Assembly: GCA_014529385.2 (NCBI GenBank)
Contig: CM043963.1
Span: 67,569,912-67,633,911, forward strand
DNA from: Adiantum capillus-veneris
Taxonomy: Eukaryota > Streptophyta > Polypodiopsida > Polypodiales > Pteridaceae
Reading direction: 5' to 3'
DNA length: 64,000 nucleotides
Shown here: positions 1-13,172 of the stretch, piece by piece
How the letters are laid out: each line of letters starts with the position of its first letter
How positions within the stretch are numbered: position 1 is the stretch's first letter
Program-made: the position numbers and the translations under genes
Notes under the pieces: model-generated
Database searches by the model: none
Seen by the model: only the letters and a program-made list of their open reading frames with translations
Told to the model about the DNA's origin: nothing

Positions 1-1904
1 GTGAATTTTGTTGAGAATATAATGTACCCTTTTCTTTTAAAATCTGTAAGTTGATTCAAAATTTGAAAAAATAATGCCCTTCTGTATATATATTTCTGTA
101 AGTCTCAAGAACTTTAAATACCCTTCTGTTGAACTCACGTCATAAGTTACATTTTTATTGGGTGACCTCCCTGGGTATAAAATATACCCCACCGAGGTTC
201 ATGATGACCCCGACGGAGCCCATCGAGGTAATTGCCTTGGGGGGCCCACCAGGGATATAAAAATATCGGCGAGGCTTTTGTGGGTTACCAGGTTACCAAA
301 ATCGGCTAAAATATCCACATGTGAACAAGTAAACATGTGAATAAGATGTTAACGTGAGTTATTACGACAAAAATCCTAGTGATCACGTTAATATACAATC
401 CCTTGTCTTAAGCCCATACAATTGTGTTGATTCTCACTTCTTTGTCTTAGTGTAGGCAAGGGTCACATGTATCCTGTTGGTGTACAAAATGATGTAATTG
501 AGTCCTTCATCCTCTTCTCCTCTTTCTTGGTGAGTATCTGAGGTGCTTTGGATAAGAGCAATTTTTCACTTTGTCCTTCTCTTGCCCATGTATTAGGGAG
601 ATGACCAATAGAATGCATTTCTTATGTTACCCCCAGAATATGCTGTACAATAATCGAATGGTCCCAAATGTTTTGTGCAACATTTTTGAAGATGTACATT
701 GGATCGAAAAGATGATTAATCTTCAACTGTGCCAAATATGGAAGGTGAAAGAAAACGGAATACCTTGGATTCCTAGAGGTGGTGGACTCTCCATCCTATT
801 CCAATAAGCTTTCCAATCACCTATAGTCATTGGGGGTGGGGGAAATCCCTTTGATAAGGCTACATACTTGGCATAATTAGGTTGTAGGAAAGGGTGATGG
901 TTTTCATATACAACCTAGCTACTTGAGATGATCTGGTCTATTTGCTACAAATGATGGTCCACATTTTGGGCATGCATGATATTCAAAAGTTCTTAAACCT
1001 TGTAATAATGTAAAATAACACAATTAACAATTGCACATATATATGGAATATATTACGCATGCCATGAGCATAATTAAACATTCTCGAGACTAAGAAACTA
1101 ACTTGAGCACTCGGAATATCCTGAATAGTCATGCCTATCCACATGAGAATTCCGTTGACCTCCGTATCATGCATTCAAATCTGGCAAGATACATCATACA
1201 CTTAGATACCATGCCATAGAATATGTAGCTCATCAATAAAAGGCTTGAGATATACATCCATGTTCTAAATATATTTAAAAAGGGAGTTTATACATCAAAT
1301 TTTGAAAAAAAAAATATAGATTTAAATATGAAAGGATACATTACATTCATTAAAACATTCATAGATAAGGGATTTCAAAATAGGCCTTAAATGCACGCGA
1401 TGATATACTAGATTTCATACAGTGAACCCCTCGAGTTCTCGGATGAATAGACTAGAAGGAGAATCATATCTATTCTCAACAACAAGAGGTCTCATATTCA
1501 ATGGTTGGGCTACAAGGGAAGCAATGGCTGAACGTAATGAAAAATGTTTTCTCCTTGGTAGTGTCCATAATTGTTGGTTGTAAGAATGCACACATAAAGC
1601 TTAAAGAAGAAGGATAAGCTCAAGAGCACACAACACAGGAAGTAGTATTGATAAGTGTTCAAGTACAATGATGAGTTAGCCCTATAATAATAGACGTATA
1701 CACAATGCACGTGGGGAAAAACCTCCTAGTAAGGGAAAAAGTGCCATGATGGTCCTAAGTGTGTTCACACACATCACTACCTATAAATGGAAACAAATCC
1801 CTCCCCCCCTGGGAGTGATGGTGTGAATGAGAGCTAGCACTCATGTATGGGGAAGTGCCATGTCCTATGTACATCAATCCACAAAGGGAAGCAATCCCAA
1901 AGCA
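1..1904. other. No gene recognised; AT-rich flank
   Basis: Only short ORFs without recognisable motifs are present. A small palindrome around a TATA-like core lies at 174-188 (GGTATA-AAA-TATACC), and a similar 'GGGATATAAAAATATC' occurs near 254. The part from about 1500 to 1904 adjoins the 3' side of the copia fragment that follows and could be its untranslated end or LTR, but no second copy is available to prove this. Confidence 0.4.
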
Positions 1905-2985
1905 TTACGAAAACCTCAAACTTCTCGCAAGAAAGAATCTTTGTGAAAAGATCAACAAGGTTGTCTTGTGTTGGCAGGCCAAGCTGATCTCTCCCACTGA
2001 GATTCTCTCCCTACCATAGTGATAATGCACCTCAGTGTGCTTTGTGCGAGCATGAAAAATTGGGTTTTTCGCATCTGTCACTGTGCTTTGATTATGAGTG
2101 AAGACAGTGGTGGTAGAATCCATTATCAAGTCAATCATAAGCGGTCTGAGCCAAACACACTCAATTGTAGCTTTGAAATCTCCCATGTACTTAGCTTCAC
2201 AACTACATGTGTCCATAGTAGGCTACTTCTTACTCAATCAAGATATGCATGAGCTATTGAGCATGAAACAAAAACCACTTGTGGATACTCTTATGTCATA
2301 GCAACTAGCCCAATAAGAGTCCGAAAACGTCTGTAAATCTGGTGACAATGATTCTCCCATGGGATAAAATAACCCAAGATGTATGGTGCCACTCAAGTAG
2401 CGAGAGATCCCTTTAACTACCTTTCCTTCCAATGCTAAGACCTATGCATAAACCCGCTCAGTTTTGAGAAAAAAAAATATCAAGCCTCGTAATGCATACA
2501 TAAATGAGGCATCCAATAGCTGTCTGATAGAGTGTGACATCAAAATGATCTCTAGCATCATGAAAACTAAGCTTTAAACCTATCTCTATAGGAGTAGTAA
2601 TAGGCTTGTAGTCCTCAAGACGGAATCTACATAACAAAGTCTCAATATGCTATATTTGACATAAAGCAATACCTCCATCAAACTTCTTAAACTGTATCCC
2701 CAAATAATGATGCAAATGTCCCATATTTGACATCTCAAAGAGGCATGCAAATCAGCTTTAAAATCAACAATATGACTCTCATTTGGTCCTATGAGCAGCA
2801 TGTCATCGACATAGAGAGCAATGATTAGATGTACATCATCCGCATGTTTTACATACAAAGTACTCTTAGTTGGACTATTCCGGTTGAAAACCATGTGTAG
2901 TCAAAGATGCATGAATCTTATCATACCAAGCTCATGGAGCTTGCTTTATATCCTACAAAGCCTTTTTTAACTTTCACACTTTGTT
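1905..2985 (-). pseudogene. Decayed Ty1/copia reverse transcriptase-RNase H fragment
   Basis: Reading the minus strand from about 2985 leftwards gives, in shifting frames, pieces of the copia RT: a 'KQAPWAWYDKI'-like stretch near 2900-2950, then YVDDMLLIG (the YxDD polymerase motif) near 2800. At 2432-2238 follow the end of RT and start of RNase H ('ISRYLSGTIHLGL', 'SDSYWASC', 'STSGFCFML'). At about 2200 comes the distal RNase H piece ('EAKYMGDFKATIECVWLRPL'). The order RT to RNase H is that of copia. Several frameshifts and stops interrupt it, so it cannot encode a working enzyme. It may be the 3' part of the same element whose gag-integrase lies at 4343-6943 on the same strand. Confidence 0.85.
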
Positions 2986-3560
2986 TTCCGGCCTTTTTTG
3001 AACAAAACCATGAGGCTGCATTACATTGAGGCATGCTTTTTTCTTGCGCAAGAACCCTCCCTTAGTTTGTCACACTCAAGCATTTCACATTCACCAAGAT
3101 TAATTTTCCACTAGTTAAGTACTTTTCCCACTTGTTTTTTTAAAAGAATTTTTCCTTTTTTCCAATAGAAAAAGACATAAAATTTATTAAATATATTTAT
3201 TAGTCTAGAGATAGCAATTCCTTTACTTTCTCTTATTTATTTTATACTCTCATATTTTTATAAGTATTTTCTTAAATCTTTTTTGTTCTCATTTGTGTAT
3301 ATCATAATATTCTTTCCATATTTTTCTAAAATCTAGCTCAATAGCTGCTGCTATTTCCTCCTATTAATATATTTGCAAATGATGCACACATTTAAGTTCT
3401 TATAAATCTTAGTCAATGCTCTATGAGAGAGCCACATGCACATGGAGGAGCCCATTCTTGGCTTAAGGAAAACCAAGCCAAGAGGGGGCCACCATAAGAC
3501 TTTGGGGCTGGAAAAAGCCACCCGATTATGGTGAGTTTTTTGCGCATGCTTCCACTCAGA
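2986..3560. other. No gene recognised; T-rich spacer
   Basis: This is AT-rich sequence with long T runs (3110-3340) and no motif that I recognise. It may hold the missing N-terminal RT part of the flanking copia in unrecognisable form. Confidence 0.4.
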
Positions 3561-3571
3561 ATTCTTGAAAG

Positions 3572-4078
3572 TTGTCTTCACAAAAAAATGTGGCTCGTGA
3601 GCTTAGCTTTCTGGGCATAACAAATAAGAAAGGAGACAGAAAATGGTTTCACATGGAAATCCAAAAGCCCTTAGAAGATGTGGTTGAAGAGGAGGAAGAA
3701 AGTGAGGAAGAGGAGTCCAGAGAGAGTTCTAGCTCTGAAGATGTCTCTGACAGTAACACTGAAAGTGAGGATGAAGCGAATGTGGCCTACTTACTTCTTG
3801 ATGAAGACAGCTCAAAAGAAGTCTCATGTGTGGATCACGTTGAGGAGGAAGAAGGGTTCTCTAGTCCTTATGAGCAAATTGAAGAAGTGATGTAACCAAA
3901 AATGGAGCCAAATATTAAACAAGAAATGATAGACAATATGCTTTGTTTGGATTTGACAAAAGGGAAAAAGAAGTGATCTGACGCAACTTCCATTGTTGTC
4001 AAATAAGATGATGCGAGCGATGTTGATGTTGAGACCGGGGAAGAGAGTCAATGCTTGGCACGCCTGCACCAATTTAGC
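3572..4078 (+). pseudogene. Fragment of Tat-like gypsy polyprotein, acidic protease-RT linker
   Basis: A 107-codon open stretch (3572-3895) encodes 'WFHMEIQKPLEDVVEEEEES', a long Glu/Ser run and 'DEANVAYLLLDED'. It parallels the linker of the gypsy element at 47293-47700 minus ('LFNMDTRKILEDLYEDEDDS', then 'DEDADVAFLLMDKG'), so it is a relative of that family in the opposite orientation. After the stop at 3893 the same frame continues with weak coding character and more stops to about 4078. Neither protease nor RT is attached. It lies between two minus-strand copia blocks, which suggests insertion into one copia followed by deletion. The similarity was found by eye within the window only. Confidence 0.6.
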
Positions 4079-4342
4079 AAGGGCGTGCAGTGTAGTATTA
4101 AAAATGGTTTTTAAGATAAAAATTAAAAATCAAAAAATATGTTAAAAACACAATAAATCAAAAACAATTTTATATAACCTTTAAATATTGAGATCAAATA
4201 TGTGAATTAGATAGAAATAAAATAAAATAAAGATAGAAGTATGAAATATTAATATATAATGAAAAAAATAACACAATAAAATTGGAGTACGACTAGACAG
4301 AGGTGCATCCAATTTACTGTCACACAAAGTGTGCACCAGCCA
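4079..4342. other. AT-rich spacer, no gene recognised
   Basis: About 250 bases of A/T-rich sequence separate the gypsy linker fragment from the copia integrase. No ORF or repeat was recognised. Confidence 0.4.
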
Positions 4343-6943
4343 TTATGGCATACCTCTAGCCTGCTCATTTTTAGCCCTTTCCACATCAAGTACATCATGT
4401 ACATCTCCATCAGTAATAGGCTGATCTACAACATTTTCAGAAACCCCCATAGGCTGTACATTTGGCTCATTGGAACTTACATTCGTATTTCCACCACTGA
4501 AAAGAGGCAACAAAGTGTCATAAATGTCCTGTGAGCTTACATTACTGTCTATAGTACATGACAACAAGGGCTGAACAGAATCTTCCACAAACACTACATC
4601 CTGTGAAACCAGAATACGCTTCGTTTGCGGATGATATAACCTGTAACCTTTGCTTTCAGCACTATAACCAACAAAAATACATTTGACAGCCTTATCATCC
4701 AATTTTCTGCGTTGTGTTTGTGGCACCAAAGCATATGCCAAACAGTCAAAAACACGCATGTGCTCAGTAGAAGGCTTTCTATCATGCCATGCTTCATATG
4801 GAGTAATAGACTGCAAAGCTTTCGTAGGACACCTGTTAAGTACATAAGTGGCACACATGATGGCCTCAAGCCAAAAAGAATGCGGCAAAGCTTGACTTTT
4901 GACCATACATCGTGCCCTTTTCGTCAGTGACCTGATTTTCCTCTTAGCAACACCATTTTGCTGAGGTGTATAAGGCACTGTACATTGTTGTTTTATCCCA
5001 CGACTAGCCAGAAATGCATTAAATTCATGAGACATATACTCCCCCCCTCGATTGGAACGGAGGGTGCCCATAGTACATTTCGAGACATTTTCAGCCATAG
5101 CCAGAAATTGTTTGAAGCACATAAAAACTTCGGACTTCGCTTTAAGCAGAAATACCCATGCATGCCTGGAGTAATCATCAATCAAAGTCACAAAGTACAT
5201 GTAATTGCCCAAGGACGGAGTTTGCATGGGCCCACAAACATCACTATGCACAAGCTGCAACCTGCATGTTGCCTGAACTGAACCATCCTTTGGAAACTTA
5301 GAACGCTGCATCTTACCCAAAATACAGCATTCACAAACATGTTTGACAGGTGCTTCAAGAGGCGGCAAAGAAGCAACCATATCAGATTTCTGCAAACGTA
5401 GCAAACTGAAAAAAATCACATGACCAAAACGTGCATGCCAAAGTTTTGCATCTGAAATAGCCCTTGAATCTGCAACAACATTTGCAAAATTTTGTCCACA
5501 CTTTTCATACAAAGTGAGCTTATACAGCCCATGGCACAAAAGGCTAGATGCAACAATTTCATCACCAAAACTGAGATCATGAACTGTACATCTGTCATCC
5601 ACAAATTTGACTACAAGTCCAATTCTAGCAAGTGCGGATAGAGACAAGAGATTCTTCTTGATCCCAGGTAAATAAAGTGCATCAACAAGTGTGAAGGAAC
5701 TGCCATTTGCAGCAGTAAGCACAATCTTTCCAACTCCCTAAACTGGATAAGAGGCATTGTTGGCACAAGTGACAGAATTCCCATGAGGGACAGACTCGAG
5801 AGAGATGAACAATTCACGATGTGAGGTAATGTGCGTTGTAGCACCACTGTCAAAATACCAGACATGTGAATCTACAGCAACTGACAAGCATGCATCATGG
5901 ATAGCAGGATTGTAAGTGCACTCTGCGCTAAAAGCCCATTTTTCATCAACATCAGCATCACAATCTCCTTTCACAGAAGACTCAACAATGGCTGCATTTG
6001 TAGTGGAACCCGCATTTGCAGTGGAACCACCCTCTTTCTTCCTAGCCTCTTTGGCCTTTAACTTAGGACACGACTTGATCAAGTGATCATTAGCTTTACA
6101 ATAACGGCAACGCATCTTCTTTTTGACCTTATCATCATAATTTCCAAACGAAGTGTTGCCAGCAGAAGCATTAGGAACAAAAGTTTTGCCACTCGCAGCA
6201 GAACCATAAGAAGTGGTTGCATTGCTATTACCACCCTTTCTTTGAGAAGCAATAAAGGCCTGTTCAACTGCACGCTGTCTAGTCCGGTTTTTTCTGGACA
6301 GTGACTCTTGCAACAGCAATGTGCATAATGCATCAAACTTGACAACTTCTGGATTTGCTTGGGTCATAAGTCTCCAAGTACTAGCAAAAGTATGGTACGA
6401 ATCTGGTAAGGCATCAAGAACAGTCTGCACAAGGGAACTGTCTGAAATGACTTCTCCTATAGAAATAAGTTGCTCATTGATATCCTTGACACTAGCAAGG
6501 AAAGTGTCCATATCATCTTCCTCATGCATAATCTTCGACTCCAGCTCTTACGCAGCAAAGCAATTTTAGCCTCATTGCGACTTGCATAAAGACCAGCCAA
6601 AATATCCGAAGTCTGTTTTGTAGATTTTGCTGAACGGATGTGAGGAACAATTGTGTGCTTCACAAACAACACAATCAATGCATGAGCCTGCGCATCCTTA
6701 ACATCCCAACTAGCTTGTTCTGCCGTAGGCAAAACAACTCTAACAGTTGCAATCCTTGCAGCAAGACCTGCAGCATCCTCTACGTCGCCTACATCCTGAG
6801 AACCAGGACGTACATCAATGCCCTGCACAATATTCTAGACGCTCTTTGACACAAGAACGTGTTGCATCATATAAGCCCACATAGGGTAGTTGTCCCCATC
6901 CAACCTGTCCTCAGCAGAAAACATCTTGAGCATATCTGTGTTG
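4343..6943 (-). pseudogene. Ty1/copia gag-protease-integrase, inactivated
   Basis: The start at 6943 is inferred from MLKMFSAEDRLDGDNYPMW, a copia gag N-terminus. The order is gag (6943-6100), a CCHC zinc knuckle 'CRYCKANDHLIKSC' (about 6066-6113), protease 'WYFDSGATTHI' (about 5850), GAG-pre-integrase ('LWHARFGH', 'CECCILGKMQRSKF') and integrase core ('HSDVCGPM', 'LIDDYSRHAW', 'PYTPQQNGV'), ending in the linker before RT. Lesions seen are an in-frame stop near 6837 where a Trp is usual, a one-base frameshift near 6545, and a stop at 5738-5740. The integrase also lacks two catalytic acids: the usual RSDxGGEY reads RSNRGGEY, and GVAERKN reads GVAKRKI. RT/RNase H is absent from this block, and no adjacent 5' LTR was found. 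It is dead on several independent grounds. Confidence 0.93.
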
Positions 6944-6955
6944 TTGTTGTCAGCG

Positions 6956-7340
6956 GGGGCATAGGCATAAGGAAAGGAGGAGCACTTGGGACAAGCATAG
7001 GGAGTTCTTTAGGAGGTATGTAGGTGAAGCTAGAAGTGCTAGTACCTCCATCAACCCTTGTGGATATGGGTACTCCCAAAAAGGTAAAGTCCTTTATGTT
7101 AGTTCCTACACTTGGTTCCACTCTAGTCAAACTTATCTAGGAAAACATAGTCCTATACACTTCCACATAAGTATTGGCAAAGACATATAATACGTCTTTC
7201 ATGATGGTATGCTTATGAAAATAATCCCTCAGATAGAGGAATTTTGTACGTGCATCATCTCACTTATACAAGACCTTGGTGACATCATCTAAGAGGAATT
7301 TTTGACTCCAAATAGAATTTATCAGCCATAATCTTAGTTG
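6956..7340 (-). pseudogene. Unrecognised decayed coding remnant, possibly gag
   Basis: The minus strand can be read with stops as a gag-like polypeptide ('MADKFYLESKIPL', 'FLYLRDYFHKHTIMKDVLY', then 'TNIKDFTFLGVPISTRVDGG' and a Pro-rich tail at 7130-6960). It is not part of the neighbouring copia, whose gag start lies just left of it. A primer-binding-site-like sequence to the right (7696-7714) would suit a gypsy gag position. I do not recognise the protein and assign no function. Confidence 0.3.
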
Positions 7341-8979
7341 TTCTGGTAGTGGGACTCTTCTTCTAAGATTCTTAACTCTTTAGGCATTGCATTGCCCATA
7401 TTGTCTATGTCCTCAGGGTTCTTTACAATGAGGGACATGATCACATCCCTACCCATGTAGCAATCTCCTTGGTATTTAACCCATGGTGTTGGATCATAGT
7501 CTCAGGGATGATTCTCGACCTTGATGGAATAACGGTTAATAAAATCCTTGTACATCTTGGCATCATGACTGTTCACCATGAGGTAATGCATTGTATTCAA
7601 GCTGAGGTGCCCGTCCTAACGCGATCGCAGAAACCCATTGCTGGCGGATAACCTTTAGATAGTTGACTAGGCTTATAAGGGAAATCCAATGGACGACACC
7701 CCGAGCTTGCACCAAATCCATGGGGTACGAGCCAGAGAGAACGTAACCCAGTTCTACCTCGCATACGGAAACATGGTCACCTAAACAGTCATCTAATTCT
7801 CATCAACACTTTCAACCCCGCTCCGAATGCGGTGGGAAAGTGGAGATACTTCACCTTGGTTAAAGGTATGGTGCTTTTTCCCCGGTCTTTCATAGGCACA
7901 GTCACCATACTCCCCCCTAAGATGAGGGACTTAACCATGAGAGAAGATCTAAAGAAATCCTAACTTGTTGTTGGAAAGCACCGACTTATTGGATCCACCC
8001 GGCACTATGGAAGTGGTGTCACAGGACAACCAAATCCCCCACTTTCTACCCCACACTCACCCATAACTTAGCTAATTACTACCATATTTTTAGGACACTT
8101 AAAAAAATTGGTTCCTTTACTTTAATTTTTGAAAAATGTGATTTAAAATAGCCCTTCAAACAATGGAAGACAACATTTATCTTTGTCTATCATTTCAAGA
8201 AAACCTTTAAAAAGGGGGGAAAACATCAATTTTTTGTATTTACAAACGGGACCTCCCTCTTTGAAAAGAGTGGTCCACAAGCTTAGAAAAGCTAACATCA
8301 TTCAAAATCTTAGAAAACCAATTGTCCAGCCTATAGTTGGATTATTCAATCCCATGCTTGGGCCCGTTGAGACGGCTACCAAGACTTAACAAAAAGACAC
8401 AAAGGGACCCCCACCTAGCTAAATGTGATCCAATTCTTGCTGAGCATGGCTAAGGAAGTAAAGAGCTCCCAACCGATCACTCACGTTGAATGCCTTGAGA
8501 GTTGTGAGTGCCTAACTTTCGTTCATCAGGGGCATCCATTTGGAGACCAACATGATTCGATTAAAATTGACTTGATGGTTTAGTATCATAATAAAAGATA
8601 ATTCCTAAAAAGGAGGATTTACTAAATATATTCTTTTCAACTTGAAATGCTATGAGGCAAATACCGTATCTCATTTGGTTTGAGAACCAAGTTTTCATAA
8701 TCAGTGTTTTCTTTTCAGGTAAAAATAGAACTAGGGTCTTGTATGCAAATGTAAAAACTTAAAGAAACTTGCTCCTAAGGAGCCAACCTGGAGGGGTTCT
8801 TCTTCCATCATTGTCGAGGGATCCTCAACCCTCATAAGGGGATTTTGACTTGGTCTAGTCTGGTTATAGGCTAACCCACTACGAGTTCGCTTCAGGACCA
8901 TCTCAGCTAAATTAAAACTTTTAGAAAAGACTAAGCGATGTGAGAACACTTTTGCTTATTGTACTGTCAAAAGCCAATC
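7341..8979. other. No gene; possible LTR material
   Basis: No coding motif is seen. At 7696-7714 the minus strand reads TGGTGCAAGCTCGGGGTGT, which starts with TGG as plant primer binding sites do and resembles the better candidate at 21867-21885. If real, the sequence to its right would be a 5' LTR of unknown extent. A short hyphenated repeat 'CCCCGCTCC...' near 7825 and a G-rich block near 8212 have no assigned role. Confidence 0.25.
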
Positions 8980-11045
8980 TTAGAGGTTAAAAATTTGAGT
9001 AAAATATACCTTAAAATTTTAATCATATTGAGTTTAACTTGAAGATACACTATCTCTCTTACTCAACTAGTTTTGTCTCCTTCTCTTTCTAGATTTTTAA
9101 GGACTTAGAATTTTATTTTTCACATTTTAGTTCGGTAGTATGTTAAGAAACATGGGAAGGGGGGGGGACCTCTATCTTAGAGGGAATTTCCTAGTTTAAT
9201 TTAGAGATACATTATCTCTCTAAGAATAGCAAGAAAATAGAGAATTTACATCTTCTCTCTAGCTTTACCATGCACATAGAAATCAAACCCCAAATCTTGC
9301 ACCTTCTCTCTAGCTTTACCATGCATACAGAGATCAAACCCTAAATCTAACATGATAACAACATAAAATTACATGAGATCCACCTTTGCACCAGAGGATT
9401 CATCAAATGAATTTAGTTACTATCCTATCTCTCTAGAAATAACTAAAAAACAGGATTTTTATACCTTCTCTCTAACTTTACCATGCATACATAGACCAAA
9501 CCCTAAATCTAACATGATAACAACATAAAATTACATAAGATCCACCTCTGCACTAGAGGGATTAAATGAATTTAGCTCATATCTTATCTCTCTAGATATA
9601 GCAAAAAAATAGAGTTTTTATACCTTCTCTCTAACTTTACCATGCATATAGAGATCAAACCCTAAATCTAACATAATATCAACATAAAATTACATAGTAT
9701 CAACCTCTTCACTAGAGTGATTCATAAAATGAATCTAGCTACTACCCTATCTCTCTAGATATAGCTAAAAAATAGGAATTTTATACCTTCTCTCTAATTT
9801 ACCATGCATATAGAGATCATACCCTAAATCTAACATGATATAAAAATAAAATTACATAAGAACAACCTTTGAACTAGAGTAAAAAATATGAATTTTACAC
9901 CTTCTTTCTAGCTTTACCATGCATACAGAGATCAAACCCTAAATTGAACATGATAGCAACATAAAATTACATAAGATCAACCTCTGCACTAGAGTGATTC
10001 ATCAAATGAATTTAGCTACTACCCTATCTCTCTAGAAATAGCTAAAAATAGGATTTTTACATCTTCTTTCTAGCTTTACGATGGATACAGAGATCAAACC
10101 CTAAATATAACATGATATCAACATAAAATTACATAATATAAACCTCTACAAGAGAGGTATTCATCAAATAAACTTAGCTACTACCATATCTCTCTAGAAG
10201 TATCTAAAAAATAGGTTTTTATACCTTCTCTCTAAATTTACCATGCATACAAGGACCAAACCCTAAATCTAACATAATAGCAACATAAAATTACATATTA
10301 TCAACCTGTGCACCAGAGGGATTCATCAAATAAGTTAAGCTACTGCCCTATCTCTCTAGAAATAGTAAAAAAGATAGGATTACTACACCTTCTCTCTAAC
10401 TTTACCATGCATACAGAGAACAACCCTAAATCAAACATGATAATAACATAAAATTACATAATATAAACCTCTACAGTAGAGGGATTCATCAAATAAATTT
10501 AGCTACTACCATATCTCTCTAAAAATATCTAAAAAATAGGTTTATACCTTCTCTCTAGGTTTACCATGCATAAAGAGAACAAAATCTAAATAACACATGA
10601 TAATAACAAAAAATACATACGATCCACCTCTATACAAGAGTGATTCATCAATTTAATTGAACCCCTATCCTATCTCTCTAGAAATAGCTCAAAAATAGAA
10701 ATAAACTACTTTTTTAGCACTTTTCTCTAAATAATTCTTAATAGAGTCATAATTAAATTAAAACTATATACCATATTGAACCCTTTTTTAAGATCTTGTA
10801 AAAAAAGAATCTCTGTACTTACCCTATCTCTCTAGAAAACCTATAAAAATAGAGAAAAATTTACTTTTTAAACACTTTTCTCTCAATAACTCTTAATAGG
10901 GTCCTAATTAAAATTGATATTATTGAATTATAATCCCTAATGAACCTCTATTCAAGATCCTTTAGGTGAATAATCTCTGCACGTATCCTATCTCTCTAAA
11001 AAGAGTCAAAAATCACTAAAAACCATCTCTCTCTAGATTTAAGAG
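8980..11045. repeat. Tandem array, ~162-bp unit, about 12-13 copies
   Basis: A unit containing 'TACCTTCTCTCTA', 'TTTACCATGCATA', 'CAAACCCTAAATCTAACATG', 'AACATAAAATTACAT' and 'CCTATCTCTCTAGAAATAGC' recurs head to tail. The ATGCAT landmark falls at 9321, 9483, 9642, 9804, 9919 (a shortened unit), 10081 (as ATGGAT), 10243, 10407 and 10566, giving steps of 159-164 except one of 115. More diverged units, recognised by 'TATCTCTCTA', extend left to about 9045 and right to about 10990. No coding frame persists. It looks like a local satellite or an amplified piece of a transposon; which one cannot be told here. Confidence 0.92.
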
Positions 11046-12851
<1,806 letters not shown>

Positions 12852-13172
12852 TACAATGAGCCCTACAATAACCCACCATAGCAAGAGAAGGAGAAGAAGA
12901 AGAAGAAGAAGAAGAGGATTTTAACGTTATAGGAAACTATCCCAAGAGACCTCAAAGACCTATCTGATGAGAGTTGAACTCAACACCTTTTATTCAAGAG
13001 GAAAATGGCATAACCAATCTACCACACTTGGGTGATAAAAAGGTTATACCATTTTCTTACAATGGAATGGTACAATGAGCCCTACAATAACCCACCATAG
13101 CAAGAGAAGGAGAAGAAGAAGAAGAAGAAGAAGAAGAAGATTTTAACGTTATAGGAAACTATCCCAAGAGAT
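12852..13172. repeat. 219-bp direct duplication carrying (GAA)n tracts
   Basis: The segment starting 'TACAATGAGCCCTACAATAA' at 12852 recurs at 13071, including the block 'CCATAGCAAGAGAAGGAG', a (GAA)n tract and 'ATTTTAACGTTATAGGAAAC'. The two copies are almost identical over about 100 bases; the intervening sequence is single. The GAA tract differs in length between the copies. Confidence 0.93.

Noticed and set aside
1500-1904. Copia 3' LTR
   Set aside because: The position is suitable, but there are no recognisable ends and no second copy; it is left as unassigned sequence.
9000-11045. CRISPR-like regular repeats
   Set aside because: Units are contiguous, ~162 bp and diverged, without distinct spacers, in eukaryotic retroelement-rich DNA.
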